Assembly (NCBI GenBank): GCA_946529195.1 | Contig: CAMMZE010000066.1 | Coordinates: 1-6,310 of the forward strand | From: an uncultured Lachnospiraceae bacterium | GTDB taxonomy: Bacteria; Bacillota_A; Clostridia; Lachnospirales; Lachnospiraceae | Length of the DNA: 6,310 nucleotides | Direction of reading: 5' to 3' | In this document: positions 1 through 6,273 of the stretch, piece by piece | Layout: the number at the start of each line of letters is the position of its first letter | Position numbering within the stretch: the first letter of the stretch is position 1 | The notes under the pieces: generated by a model | The model's database searches: none | The model's input: only the letters and a program-made list of their open reading frames with translations | What the model was told of the DNA's origin: nothing | Program-made: the position numbers and the translations under genes

Positions 1-78
1 GGACTCTACACAACGTTCTGTTCTCTCGGGATACTCCAATGTGTACACTAAGACACTAACTTGTAACATCTCACTCAT
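1..78 (-). CDS. Start of a probable family-2 glycosyltransferase gene (truncated by window edge)
   Basis: Only the first 26 codons are present: an ATG at 78, then an open frame to the window edge. The N-terminus is MSEMLQVSVLVYT followed by LEYPERTERCVES. This fits the first strand and helix of GT-A family-2 glycosyltransferases (typically VSVIVPTYNRxxxLxRCLxSL), where the segment after the strand begins the nucleotide-sugar site. The start is well supported: AAGGAG lies six bases upstream and overlaps the tarJ stop codon, so the gene is the next member of the same operon. A glycosyltransferase here would fit assembly of the polymer that uses CDP-ribitol. It could also be the N-terminal half of a glycosyltransferase / polyol-phosphate transferase fusion. 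The assignment rests on 26 residues and is tentative. Confidence 0.6.
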   Translation of the reverse strand, partial: MSEMLQVSVLVYTLEYPERTERCVES

Positions 79-84
79 GTCTGT

Positions 85-90
85 CTCCTT
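85..90 (-). promoter_or_regulatory. Ribosome binding site of the truncated glycosyltransferase-like gene
   Basis: The minus strand reads TAAGGAGACAGACATG: the tarJ stop TAA shares two bases with AAGGAG, and six bases separate that from the ATG at 78. It establishes that a gene continues past the left edge even though only 78 coding bases are visible. Confidence 0.8.
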
Positions 91-1114
91 ACTGATCCCA
101 CTCCATGATTGTCTTGCCCATGATTTTGTGAATATCCATCTCAAAGGCCTTCACGATGTCTGGAATCCTATGTACTTCCTGCTGGACACCGACGATTTTT
201 TCCAGATGGTTTACGATTTCTGGCTTGTTCTTGTACAGTTCAATCAAATCAACAAAATCCTGTCTCCCGCTCCGGCTGCTGCCATAGCAGCGGAGTCCTT
301 TTTCCAGAATCATCCGCGTGTTGAGCGGTGCCAGATCCTCCGACACGCCCATGAATGCGATCGTCCCCTCCGGACGGATGAGATCGATTGCCTGGTTGAT
401 GGCCTTGGAAGCTGCTCCGCCGCCTACACACTCAAAGGCATGATCAATGGCCAGATCCTCCGGCACATCATTGACCAGATAGACTCTGTCTGCAAAGGTA
501 AAATCATTCAGCTTCATCTCATTGATGCCGAATACATAGATCTGCGTGTCAGGAAAGCGGTTGCGCAGAAGCAGTGCGGTAATATATCCCAGATTACCGT
601 CACCCCATACGCCGATCACGTCTCTTCTCGCATGCGAAAAGCGATCAAATCTGGATATCACATGATAGCTGACACTGACGATCTCCGTGAAGGCCGCCAC
701 AACCGGGTTGATCCCTTCCGGAAGTCTGACCAGCCTGTCCGGCTCCATGCTGACAAATTCCTGCATGAATCCGTCAAACCCGCTCCCGCGGAACTTGCTG
801 CTGCGCAGATAATTCTCCGCCACGATCGGGTCTGTCTCGACCGGAGTGTTGGGGATCATGACTACCTTAGCCCCTCTCTCGAAGGTCCCGGTCGGATCAT
901 AGATCACCTCGCCGATGGCCTCATGGATCAGGGCCATGGGAAGCTTTTTGCGCAGCACCTCCTCCGCACGCAGGCCCTGATAGTATCTCTGGTCCGCATT
1001 GCAGATGGAAAGGTGTGTAGGATGTACCAGCACATGTCTGTCATCCAGATCAATATTTTTATATACGATCTCAAACTGGCGCGGACGCACCAGCTGGTAA
1101 ACCTTATTCAGCAT
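89..1114 (-). CDS. tarJ: Ribulose-5-phosphate reductase TarJ (ribitol-5-phosphate dehydrogenase)
   Basis: Reduces D-ribulose-5-phosphate to D-ribitol-5-phosphate with NADPH, supplying TarI; cytoplasmic, and thought to work together with TarI. The 341 residues match the length of the staphylococcal TarJ I recall, and alignment from memory is close along the whole chain. It is a medium-chain, zinc-type alcohol dehydrogenase: N-terminal catalytic domain ~1-150 with probable zinc ligands Cys38 (SICNADQRYY, 36-45), His64/Glu65 (LIHEAIGEV, 62-70) and Glu144 (FTEIVSVSYH, 142-151). The Rossmann fold follows, with GDGNLG (171-176). Other shared blocks are DHAFECVGG (224-232), MGVSED (255-260) and GSSRSG (278-283). 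The four-cysteine structural zinc loop of classical alcohol dehydrogenases is absent; residues 90-110 contain no Cys, as I recall for other TarJ proteins. Its ATG immediately follows the tarI stop (TAAATG), so translation is probably coupled. Confidence 0.94.
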   Translation of the reverse strand: MLNKVYQLVRPRQFEIVYKNIDLDDRHVLVHPTHLSICNADQRYYQGLRAEEVLRKKLPMALIHEAIGEVIYDPTGTFERGAKVVMIPNTPVETDPIVAENYLRSSKFRGSGFDGFMQEFVSMEPDRLVRLPEGINPVVAAFTEIVSVSYHVISRFDRFSHARRDVIGVWGDGNLGYITALLLRNRFPDTQIYVFGINEMKLNDFTFADRVYLVNDVPEDLAIDHAFECVGGGAASKAINQAIDLIRPEGTIAFMGVSEDLAPLNTRMILEKGLRCYGSSRSGRQDFVDLIELYKNKPEIVNHLEKIVGVQQEVHRIPDIVKAFEMDIHKIMGKTIMEWDQ

Positions 1115-1828
1115 TTATTTTCCCCCAATCAGAGTTTCCGCCATCCGGATATCCGCAGGATATGTAATCTTAATATTAGAGGCATCCCCCTCGACGAGAT
1201 GCACCGGCTCTCCCTTGATCACCAGGATCTTGCAGGCATCAGTCAGAATCGCCTTCTCATCCTCTGTCAATGATTCATAGATCCGTTTCAGCTTCAGGGC
1301 ATGGAAGGTCTGCGGCGTCTGTCCCTGATACAGCGTCGAACGGTCCGGGATCTGTGAAATCACCTGGTGGTTCTGGCTCTCCACGATCGTGTCGGTCGCC
1401 GGGATCACCGTATCGCATGCGCCATACTTCCTGGTCGCCTCAATATTTTCCTCGATCATGCGTCTGGTTACAAAAGGACGTACCGAGTCATGGGTCACGA
1501 TAATGGTATCCTCATCCAGGGTATAATTCTCCTCAATATAGCGGATCGCATTCATCAGAGTCTCATTGCGGGAAGCTCCGCCTTCAATTACAGCAATCCG
1601 TTCCTGCATGGGAATATTTCTTCTGATCAGATCCTTGGTGTGCTCCACCCATGCTTTGGGGCAGAGAACGATGACCTTCTCAAAATCCGGATAGACCGCG
1701 AACTTCTCCACAGTATGCACGATGATAGGCTTTCCGCCGATCTCCAGAAACTGCTTGGGTCTCTCCGCATTCCCCATGCGGGTTCCCTTGCCGCCCGCAA
1801 GAATGATTCCAAAAATATTGCTTGCCAT
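1115..1828 (-). CDS. tarI: D-ribitol-5-phosphate cytidylyltransferase TarI
   Basis: Transfers CMP from CTP to D-ribitol-5-phosphate, giving CDP-ribitol, the donor for ribitol-phosphate polymers; a soluble cytoplasmic enzyme. The 237-residue protein is a single IspD/TarI-type nucleotidyltransferase fold of the usual length. Visible motifs are the CTP loop LAGGKGTRMG (10-19) with PKQF (24-27), GGASRNET (83-90), HDSVRPFV (113-120, metal and substrate site), YQGQTPQTF (167-175), TDACK (196-200) and EGDASNIKIT (213-222). The LAGG loop (IspD proteins normally have LAAG), the YQGQTPQ block and close resemblance to the staphylococcal TarI I recall favour TarI over the isoprenoid enzyme IspD. The immediately adjoining tarJ gene makes this nearly certain. 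The start is the ATG preceded by AGGAGG with a ten-base spacer. The stop codon directly abuts the tarJ start codon. Confidence 0.93.
   Translation of the reverse strand: MASNIFGIILAGGKGTRMGNAERPKQFLEIGGKPIIVHTVEKFAVYPDFEKVIVLCPKAWVEHTKDLIRRNIPMQERIAVIEGGASRNETLMNAIRYIEENYTLDEDTIIVTHDSVRPFVTRRMIEENIEATRKYGACDTVIPATDTIVESQNHQVISQIPDRSTLYQGQTPQTFHALKLKRIYESLTEDEKAILTDACKILVIKGEPVHLVEGDASNIKITYPADIRMAETLIGGK
1121..1126 (-). promoter_or_regulatory. Ribosome binding site of tarJ, inside the end of tarI
   Basis: The minus strand reads GGGGGA AAA TAA ATG. The purine-rich GGGGGA encodes the last glycines of TarI and sits six bases before the tarJ start. It is a partial Shine-Dalgarno match; the abutting stop and start codons suggest that ribosomes finishing tarI reinitiate on tarJ. 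Confidence 0.65.
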
Positions 1829-1838
1829 AATATACTCT

Positions 1839-1844
1839 CCTCCT
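1839..1844 (-). promoter_or_regulatory. Ribosome binding site of tarI
   Basis: The minus strand reads AGGAGG, ten bases before the tarI ATG at 1828. The overlapping GAGGAG (1837-1842) would give an eight-base spacer. It lies within the 26-base gap after the DUF308-like gene, where no terminator hairpin is visible. Confidence 0.8.
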
Positions 1845-1854
1845 GCCTTAGCGA

Positions 1855-2625
1855 TTACGATTTATTTCTCTTGAAGAATCCGCGCAGGCCTTTTCCTGCA
1901 CTTTCATCGGGAAGATCTGTTTCTTCCGGGATCTCCGTTTCCTCCGGAACCTGGTTCTGGGACTGCTGGGGCTCATATACCGGCTCTTCCTGTGTGTATG
2001 CAGGCTGCTCCGGTCTGAACAGCTGCTCCTGTCCGTAGCCGTCATAGATAGAGTCTGTGTCTGTCTCCTTCTCCCCGCGCTCTGCCGCATATCTGGAAAC
2101 ACGGTGTCCGACTACAAAAGCGGAAATCACCATAAAAGCGCCGGTGAAGATCAGTCCTCCTGAAATAAGCCTGGTCAGCCATATTTCAGCAGAAAAAGGA
2201 TTCAGGATAGACAATGCCGCTGCAATGATACTGAGCAGGGCAATGATCAGAAACAAGATCCATGAGCTTCCTCCGAAATGCCTGAGATCGATGCTTCTCT
2301 GGACCAGCAGAATGCCGCTAATCAGAACGATCATGCCAAGGGCCATGGGAATGATGGCTGCGACTGCCTTCAGATTCAGGTAAGTATAAACCCCTGCAGC
2401 AATCAGGACTGCTGCCTTCACCAGATCATAACCGATGAAACTGGATCTGCGCCGCACGAAATATACGATAACAAAAATCAGTCCGGCTGCTGCCATCACA
2501 GCTGCCGCTGCCTGCGCAAGCAGCTCCGAGGTCATCTTAAGTCCGGGCAGCATGAGAAAAACAACTCCCAGTACAACCATCAGCATGCCGATGACGATTT
2601 CCTGCCATTTCCACAAAGTTGACAA
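1855..2625 (-). CDS. DUF308/HdeD-like six-helix membrane protein with acidic Pro/Gln/Glu-rich tail (TTG start)
   Basis: Function unknown. Counting from the proposed TTG start (256 residues), hydrophobic segments lie at about 9-28, 35-57, 65-83, 87-109, 121-143 and 150-173. They form helix pairs separated by short loops, the pattern of DUF308/HdeD proteins, whose E. coli member is linked to acid resistance. A basic loop, FVRRR (56-60), lies after helix 2. From ~178 the chain becomes polar and disordered-looking: Asp/Glu/Gln/Tyr/Pro-rich, with PEET repeated at 227-230 and 233-236, ending in a small basic, aromatic patch GLRGFFKRNKS (246-256). The start is chosen because AAGGAG directly abuts a GTG at 2634, which is therefore too close to use, but lies eight bases before the TTG at 2625. 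It sits 31 bases after the GH13 gene and 26 before tarI. A membrane scaffold role is possible but pure speculation. The family call rests on topology and general resemblance. Confidence 0.75.
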   Translation of the reverse strand: MSTLWKWQEIVIGMLMVVLGVVFLMLPGLKMTSELLAQAAAAVMAAAGLIFVIVYFVRRRSSFIGYDLVKAAVLIAAGVYTYLNLKAVAAIIPMALGMIVLISGILLVQRSIDLRHFGGSSWILFLIIALLSIIAAALSILNPFSAEIWLTRLISGGLIFTGAFMVISAFVVGHRVSRYAAERGEKETDTDSIYDGYGQEQLFRPEQPAYTQEEPVYEPQQSQNQVPEETEIPEETDLPDESAGKGLRGFFKRNKS

Positions 2626-2633
2626 TTCAAACA

Positions 2634-2639
2634 CTCCTT
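2634..2639 (-). promoter_or_regulatory. Ribosome binding site that selects a TTG start for the DUF308-like gene
   Basis: The minus strand reads AAGGAG, then TGTTTGAA, then TTG. The final G of AAGGAG is also the first base of an in-frame GTG (2634-2632), so a GTG start would have no spacer. The TTG at 2625-2623 has an ideal eight-base spacer. This shortens the longest reading by three residues. Confidence 0.75.
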
Positions 2640-2656
2640 TTTTACGTCAGCCGCGC

Positions 2657-4756
2657 TCAGACTGTTCTGATCGCAATAGCTGAAGTTTTGGGCAGTTCCA
2701 GTTTCAGGAACCCGTCTTTTGCCCGCATTTTCTTATTTTCTGTTGTAAAAGCAGATTCGTTGCTCATCAGCACCTGGATCAGTTCCATATCATCGGTGAT
2801 GCCGACCTGCCACACCGGAATGCTGATCTGTGCCTTCTCCTGATTATTATTGACTGCAATGACATAATGCTCACAGGCGTCAAAGCGTCCGTATGTCAGG
2901 ATGCCGTAAGATCCTCCCAGCATCTTGAAAGAACCGGTACGAAGAGCCTTGCTTTCCCGATGCATCCGAATCGCTTCCCTGTGAAATTGCAGCATCTCCT
3001 GGTCTTCACGTCCCCAGGGATAGGTCCGTCTGTTGTCAGGATCAGTCCATCCGCAAAGTCCCGCCTCATCCCCGTAATAGATCGTCGGCGCACCGGGCCA
3101 TGTCATCTGAATCATGACAGCTTCTCGCATCACTGCAGGACAGATCCCTTCTTCTGCCGCTCCGGCACCGGCGGATGCCAGTCTGCCGACCTGATGGTTG
3201 GTTCTGGTCAGGAAACGGGAATGGTCATGATTGGAAAGCTCATTCATGGCTGACAGAAGGGAAGGCTGGCTGAATTTGGCCATATTCTCTGTCATTGCCT
3301 GGCAAAAAGCATCGTAATTACAATAAAGATCATCTCTGCAGAAATCACTGTGCTTTTCCATTCCGGTCAGGAACCAGGTGACAGGCTCCATGAAAGCCTC
3401 ATAGTTCATGATTGTATCCCACTGGTCTCCCTGCAGCCATTCAGAAGAATCGGCATAGTTTTCTGCCAGAATGACAGCTTCCGGATTGGCTGTCTTGACT
3501 TCTTTGCGGAATCTTTTCCAGAAGGCATGATTAAAATCTCTGGAATAGCCCAGATCAGCAGCGACATCCAGTCTCCACCCATCCACATTATAAGGCGGGG
3601 AAACCCATTTTTTCGCGACCCGCATGATCTCACTGCAGAGTTTCTCAGACATCTCATAATTGAGCTTAGGGAGGGTCGCGTGCCCCCACCAGCCTTCATA
3701 ATTCTCATTATAAGGCCATCTGCCGCCGCGGAAATGAAAGTAATCATGATAAGGGCTGGTCTTGGAGACATAAGCCCCGGGCTCATACCCCACGCTGCAC
3801 TCATAGATCCTCTCGCGATCCAGCCATTTATTAAAGGATCCGCAGTGGTTAAATACACCGTCTAAGATGACCCGCATCCCGCGTGCATGCACTTCTTTTA
3901 CAAAATCTGCAAAAAATGCATTGCTGGCCTCCAGATTGACCGGATCTGTCGTCCTGGAAATATAGCGGGAAGCATGGCTGTTGTCTGTATCATTCCAGTC
4001 CAGCTGCTGCCCCTCATCCCGGATGATCTTTCCGTAATGGGGATCGATATGATCATAATCCTGTGTATCATACTTGTGATTGGAAGGAGACACAAAAACC
4101 GGATTGAGGTAAAGGACCTCCACTCCCAGATCCTGCAGATAATCCAGTTTGTCCAGAACCCCCTGCAGGTCTCCTCCGTAAAAATGACAGACGTCATGAG
4201 CATAAGGACCAAAGAACCAGTCACTTTCATGCCATGCTCTCTGTTTGATGTAATAATACTCTCCGTCTACCACATCATTCGACGGGTCACCATTGGCAAA
4301 GCGGTCCACAAAAATCTGATACATAACCGCTCCCTTTGCCCATTCCGGAGTGTCAAACTCCGGCATCAGTCGGAAATTACCGGCTGCTGAGGCGGCATCT
4401 CCTGCCCCGTTCTTGTTATAGATTGCAGACGTTTTGCCGCTGCACACTTCATAATAATAGCTGTCTCCGCACTCCGGCCAGTCAAGCTCTGCTTCATAGT
4501 AGTCAAAGAGCTTATCAGAACCGCAGCGCTTCATGGGATAATTTCCTTTATCTGTGACCACACGGACTTCCCAGGCATTGGCGCGTCCCGTCCGCATCCG
4601 GAGCCTGACCTTATAACCGGATTCCGTCTTTGTGAACTTCCGGTAAAGGTCGCTGCCGTCCGCAAACAGGGCATCCCGGTTCAGGACCGGCCGCATGCCC
4701 AGAATGTACTGCATGGATCTTGTAAGCGATTTTCTTTTCTTTTCGCTGTCTATCAT
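2657..4756 (-). CDS. GH13 alpha-glycosidase, neopullulanase / cyclomaltodextrinase / maltogenic amylase type
   Basis: A 699-residue retaining alpha-glucan hydrolase, predicted to cleave alpha-1,4 bonds (possibly also alpha-1,6) in maltodextrins, cyclodextrins or pullulan fragments. Residues ~22-132 form a beta-rich CBM34-like domain; the TIM barrel runs ~140-600; a beta-sandwich follows at ~605-699. All GH13 signatures are present: MYQIFVDRFANGD (145-157), GVEVLYLNPV (211-220), region I DGVFNH (299-304), region V LPKLN (362-366, close to the MPKLN of the neopullulanase group), region II DGWRLDVAAD (392-401, nucleophile Asp397), region III VILAENY (428-434, acid/base Glu432), region IV LSNHDHSR (507-514, Asp511), and YYGDEAGLCGW (560-570). 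The catalytic triad is intact. There is no signal peptide, so it should act in the cytoplasm. It starts 27 bases after the LCP gene but has no good Shine-Dalgarno sequence. In-frame ATGs at codons 15 and 21 are alternative starts, also without a ribosome site. Substrate is not determinable from sequence. Confidence 0.92.
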   Translation of the reverse strand: MIDSEKKRKSLTRSMQYILGMRPVLNRDALFADGSDLYRKFTKTESGYKVRLRMRTGRANAWEVRVVTDKGNYPMKRCGSDKLFDYYEAELDWPECGDSYYYEVCSGKTSAIYNKNGAGDAASAAGNFRLMPEFDTPEWAKGAVMYQIFVDRFANGDPSNDVVDGEYYYIKQRAWHESDWFFGPYAHDVCHFYGGDLQGVLDKLDYLQDLGVEVLYLNPVFVSPSNHKYDTQDYDHIDPHYGKIIRDEGQQLDWNDTDNSHASRYISRTTDPVNLEASNAFFADFVKEVHARGMRVILDGVFNHCGSFNKWLDRERIYECSVGYEPGAYVSKTSPYHDYFHFRGGRWPYNENYEGWWGHATLPKLNYEMSEKLCSEIMRVAKKWVSPPYNVDGWRLDVAADLGYSRDFNHAFWKRFRKEVKTANPEAVILAENYADSSEWLQGDQWDTIMNYEAFMEPVTWFLTGMEKHSDFCRDDLYCNYDAFCQAMTENMAKFSQPSLLSAMNELSNHDHSRFLTRTNHQVGRLASAGAGAAEEGICPAVMREAVMIQMTWPGAPTIYYGDEAGLCGWTDPDNRRTYPWGREDQEMLQFHREAIRMHRESKALRTGSFKMLGGSYGILTYGRFDACEHYVIAVNNNQEKAQISIPVWQVGITDDMELIQVLMSNESAFTTENKKMRAKDGFLKLELPKTSAIAIRTV

Positions 4757-4783
4757 TCTGCAAATCTGACTTTCTATTGTTTT

Positions 4784-6259
4784 TTACTTTTTGATTGTTG
4801 CGCCGGCATATACCTGCTGGATCAGATCTCTGGCTTTTGCAACGCTGTCCTCATCCGGAATCATAACATAAGCAGTCTGACTCATGGAATAAGGCACTTT
4901 TTCTGCTCCTGTACCGGTCACGCTGTAGGAAACGATATTCCATCTGGCCGGACTTTCCAGCTGCTCTTTCACCAGCTTGCTGAGCGTTTCATAGGGGATT
5001 GTCAGCTCAAAGCTGCCCTCTACAGCATCCAGAACATCATTGTAATGGAGCAGCATATCCGTGGAAAGCATCTTATTGATGACGCCGCGAACCACAGCCA
5101 TCTGGTTACGGCCTCGCTGGTTATCTCCGTCTTCAAACGCATGTCTTTCTCTGCAGAAAGACAGAGCCGCATCACCGTATAAGTAGTTTTCGCCTTCTGT
5201 GAAACTGTAGTCACCCGACTGGAAACTCCTCTCAGAAACCACAGTAATACCATCCAGTGCATCAATCACCTTCTTAAAGCCGGTAAAATTCACTCTGAAA
5301 TTGTAATCCACATCGATATCGTAAAGCATCCCCAGCGTATCCATGCTGACCTGGACCCCGTAGATACCGGCATGTGTCAGCTTATCTCTTTCCCCGCCTG
5401 AAATCGACAGAGGTACATAGTAATCTCTGGGAGTCGACAGCAGAAGAACCTGATGAGATTTGGTATTCACGATGGCAAGAATATTAACATCGCTCCTGCT
5501 CTTTGCCAGCAGCTCCTCAGACCGGGTATCGATACCGCTGATATATAAGGCAAACGTATTTCCGTCCTTATACGGCTTTCTGGCATCCGCGTCGACCTTG
5601 CTGGTAATGGTAAGCATCAGCACTTCTTTGATCCTGTCCCGGATGTCTGTAAAACCGTCCATCTCCTCCAGCACATCGATGTAGGCGCTGTTCATGATAA
5701 CGGCATCGACTTCATCCGTCTCCACAGCCTCCACCAGATCAGACAGAGTCGGATATTCTCTGGTCATGACCGGCACTGCATACTCGTCACGGATCTGCAC
5801 GATTGCGCTGTCCGTATTCTCCCTGTCAAGGGCTGTCAGGATTCCGTAATGATACTCGGTGTTTTTCACATCAAAGCTGTCTTCATTTCCGGCCTTCACA
5901 TACACGCCAACCGTGGTGACTTCCTCTTTCAGAGTGGTGATATTTCTGGCCGTCTTCATGGTCCTGAAGAGATAAAATCCGCCGATCGTAAGAACTGCGA
6001 TCATGAGAAAACCGATCAGGAGTCCGATCACATAGCGCAGTCTGCTCTCCCCATTGCGGGTCATGATAAATACGATCACTGTGACTGCCAGAAGAACGAT
6101 CGCCAGGAGAATCAGAAGCTTTTCCGGCACAATGCCGGAATAATAAAGCAGTCCCGCAAGTGCGGCTGATTCCAGAAGCAGGACACTGCTCAGCACTCTG
6201 CCAAATATCCCGGCAGGGCCTGTCCTCCTGTGTCTTCTCCTCTTTCTGCTATTACCCAT
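4784..6259 (-). CDS. LCP (LytR-CpsA-Psr) family wall glycopolymer transferase with extra extracellular domain
   Basis: Enzymes of this family transfer undecaprenyl-linked glycopolymers (teichoic acids, capsule) onto peptidoglycan on the outer face of the membrane. The 491-residue protein starts with a very basic cytoplasmic stretch (residues 4-12, mostly Arg/Lys/His), followed by three hydrophobic segments at about 20-41, 46-66 and 75-98. Residues ~113-220 resemble half of a periplasmic solute-binding domain (LDRENTDSAI at 143-152; a Leu-Val-Glu-Ala-Val ... Val-Asp-Ala-Val-Ile stretch at 175-188). The LCP domain occupies ~236-400. Visible hallmarks are YISGIDTR (239-246), RSDVNILAIVN (255-265), LSTPRDYYVP (274-283, Arg278), DKLTHAGIYG (292-301), and the Arg/Asp-rich block FCRERHAFEDGDNQRGRNQ (368-386), which binds the lipid pyrophosphate in characterised members. 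The ATG follows a strong AAGGAGG. It is the first gene of the array. Family assignment is secure; the polymer it transfers is inferred from the tarIJ genes downstream. Confidence 0.93.
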   Translation of the reverse strand: MGNSRKRRRHRRTGPAGIFGRVLSSVLLLESAALAGLLYYSGIVPEKLLILLAIVLLAVTVIVFIMTRNGESRLRYVIGLLIGFLMIAVLTIGGFYLFRTMKTARNITTLKEEVTTVGVYVKAGNEDSFDVKNTEYHYGILTALDRENTDSAIVQIRDEYAVPVMTREYPTLSDLVEAVETDEVDAVIMNSAYIDVLEEMDGFTDIRDRIKEVLMLTITSKVDADARKPYKDGNTFALYISGIDTRSEELLAKSRSDVNILAIVNTKSHQVLLLSTPRDYYVPLSISGGERDKLTHAGIYGVQVSMDTLGMLYDIDVDYNFRVNFTGFKKVIDALDGITVVSERSFQSGDYSFTEGENYLYGDAALSFCRERHAFEDGDNQRGRNQMAVVRGVINKMLSTDMLLHYNDVLDAVEGSFELTIPYETLSKLVKEQLESPARWNIVSYSVTGTGAEKVPYSMSQTAYVMIPDEDSVAKARDLIQQVYAGATIKK

Positions 6260-6266
6260 AAAGCTC

Positions 6267-6273
6267 CCTCCTT
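6267..6273 (-). promoter_or_regulatory. Ribosome binding site of the LCP gene
   Basis: The minus strand reads AAGGAGG followed by seven bases and then ATG at 6259. This near-perfect Shine-Dalgarno sequence fixes the start of the LCP gene and is the strongest one in the window, which fits the first gene of an operon. I found no convincing -35/-10 pair in the remaining ~37 bases to the window's right edge, so the promoter probably lies beyond it. Confidence 0.85.

Larger units (their letters stand above)
89..6259 (-). other. Predicted operon: LCP - GH13 - DUF308-like - tarI - tarJ - (glycosyltransferase)
   Basis: Five complete genes and the start of a sixth share one strand, with gaps of about 27, 31, 26, 0 and 10 bases. 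None of the gaps holds a stem-loop followed by a T run in the direction of transcription. The strongest Shine-Dalgarno sequence precedes the first gene. Cotranscription is inferred from packing; the promoter and the 3' end lie outside the window or were not recognisable. Confidence 0.75.

Noticed and set aside
41..1273. A 410-codon open frame on the plus strand covering all of tarJ and the end of tarI
   Set aside because: It is antisense to two clearly recognised genes, has no Shine-Dalgarno sequence before its ATG, and its translation is His/Ile/Arg-rich with no recognisable domain. It is explained by the codon bias of tarJ.
1115..1828. Annotation of this gene as IspD of the isoprenoid pathway
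   Set aside because: It shares the fold, but the LAGG loop, the YQGQTPQ block and the directly abutting tarJ point to TarI.
1367..2038. A plus-strand open frame of 223 codons antisense to tarI and the DUF308-like tail
   Set aside because: It crosses two genes on the opposite strand, and its C-terminal Ser/Cys/Gly-rich repeats merely mirror the Pro/Glu/Gln tail codons.
3350..4390. Plus-strand and alternate-frame open frames within the GH13 gene
   Set aside because: The GH13 frame contains every catalytic motif in order without interruption; the overlapping frames show no domain and no ribosome site.
4757..4783. Possible terminator between the LCP and GH13 genes
   Set aside because: The gap has runs of A on the transcribed strand but no stem and no T run downstream in the direction of transcription.
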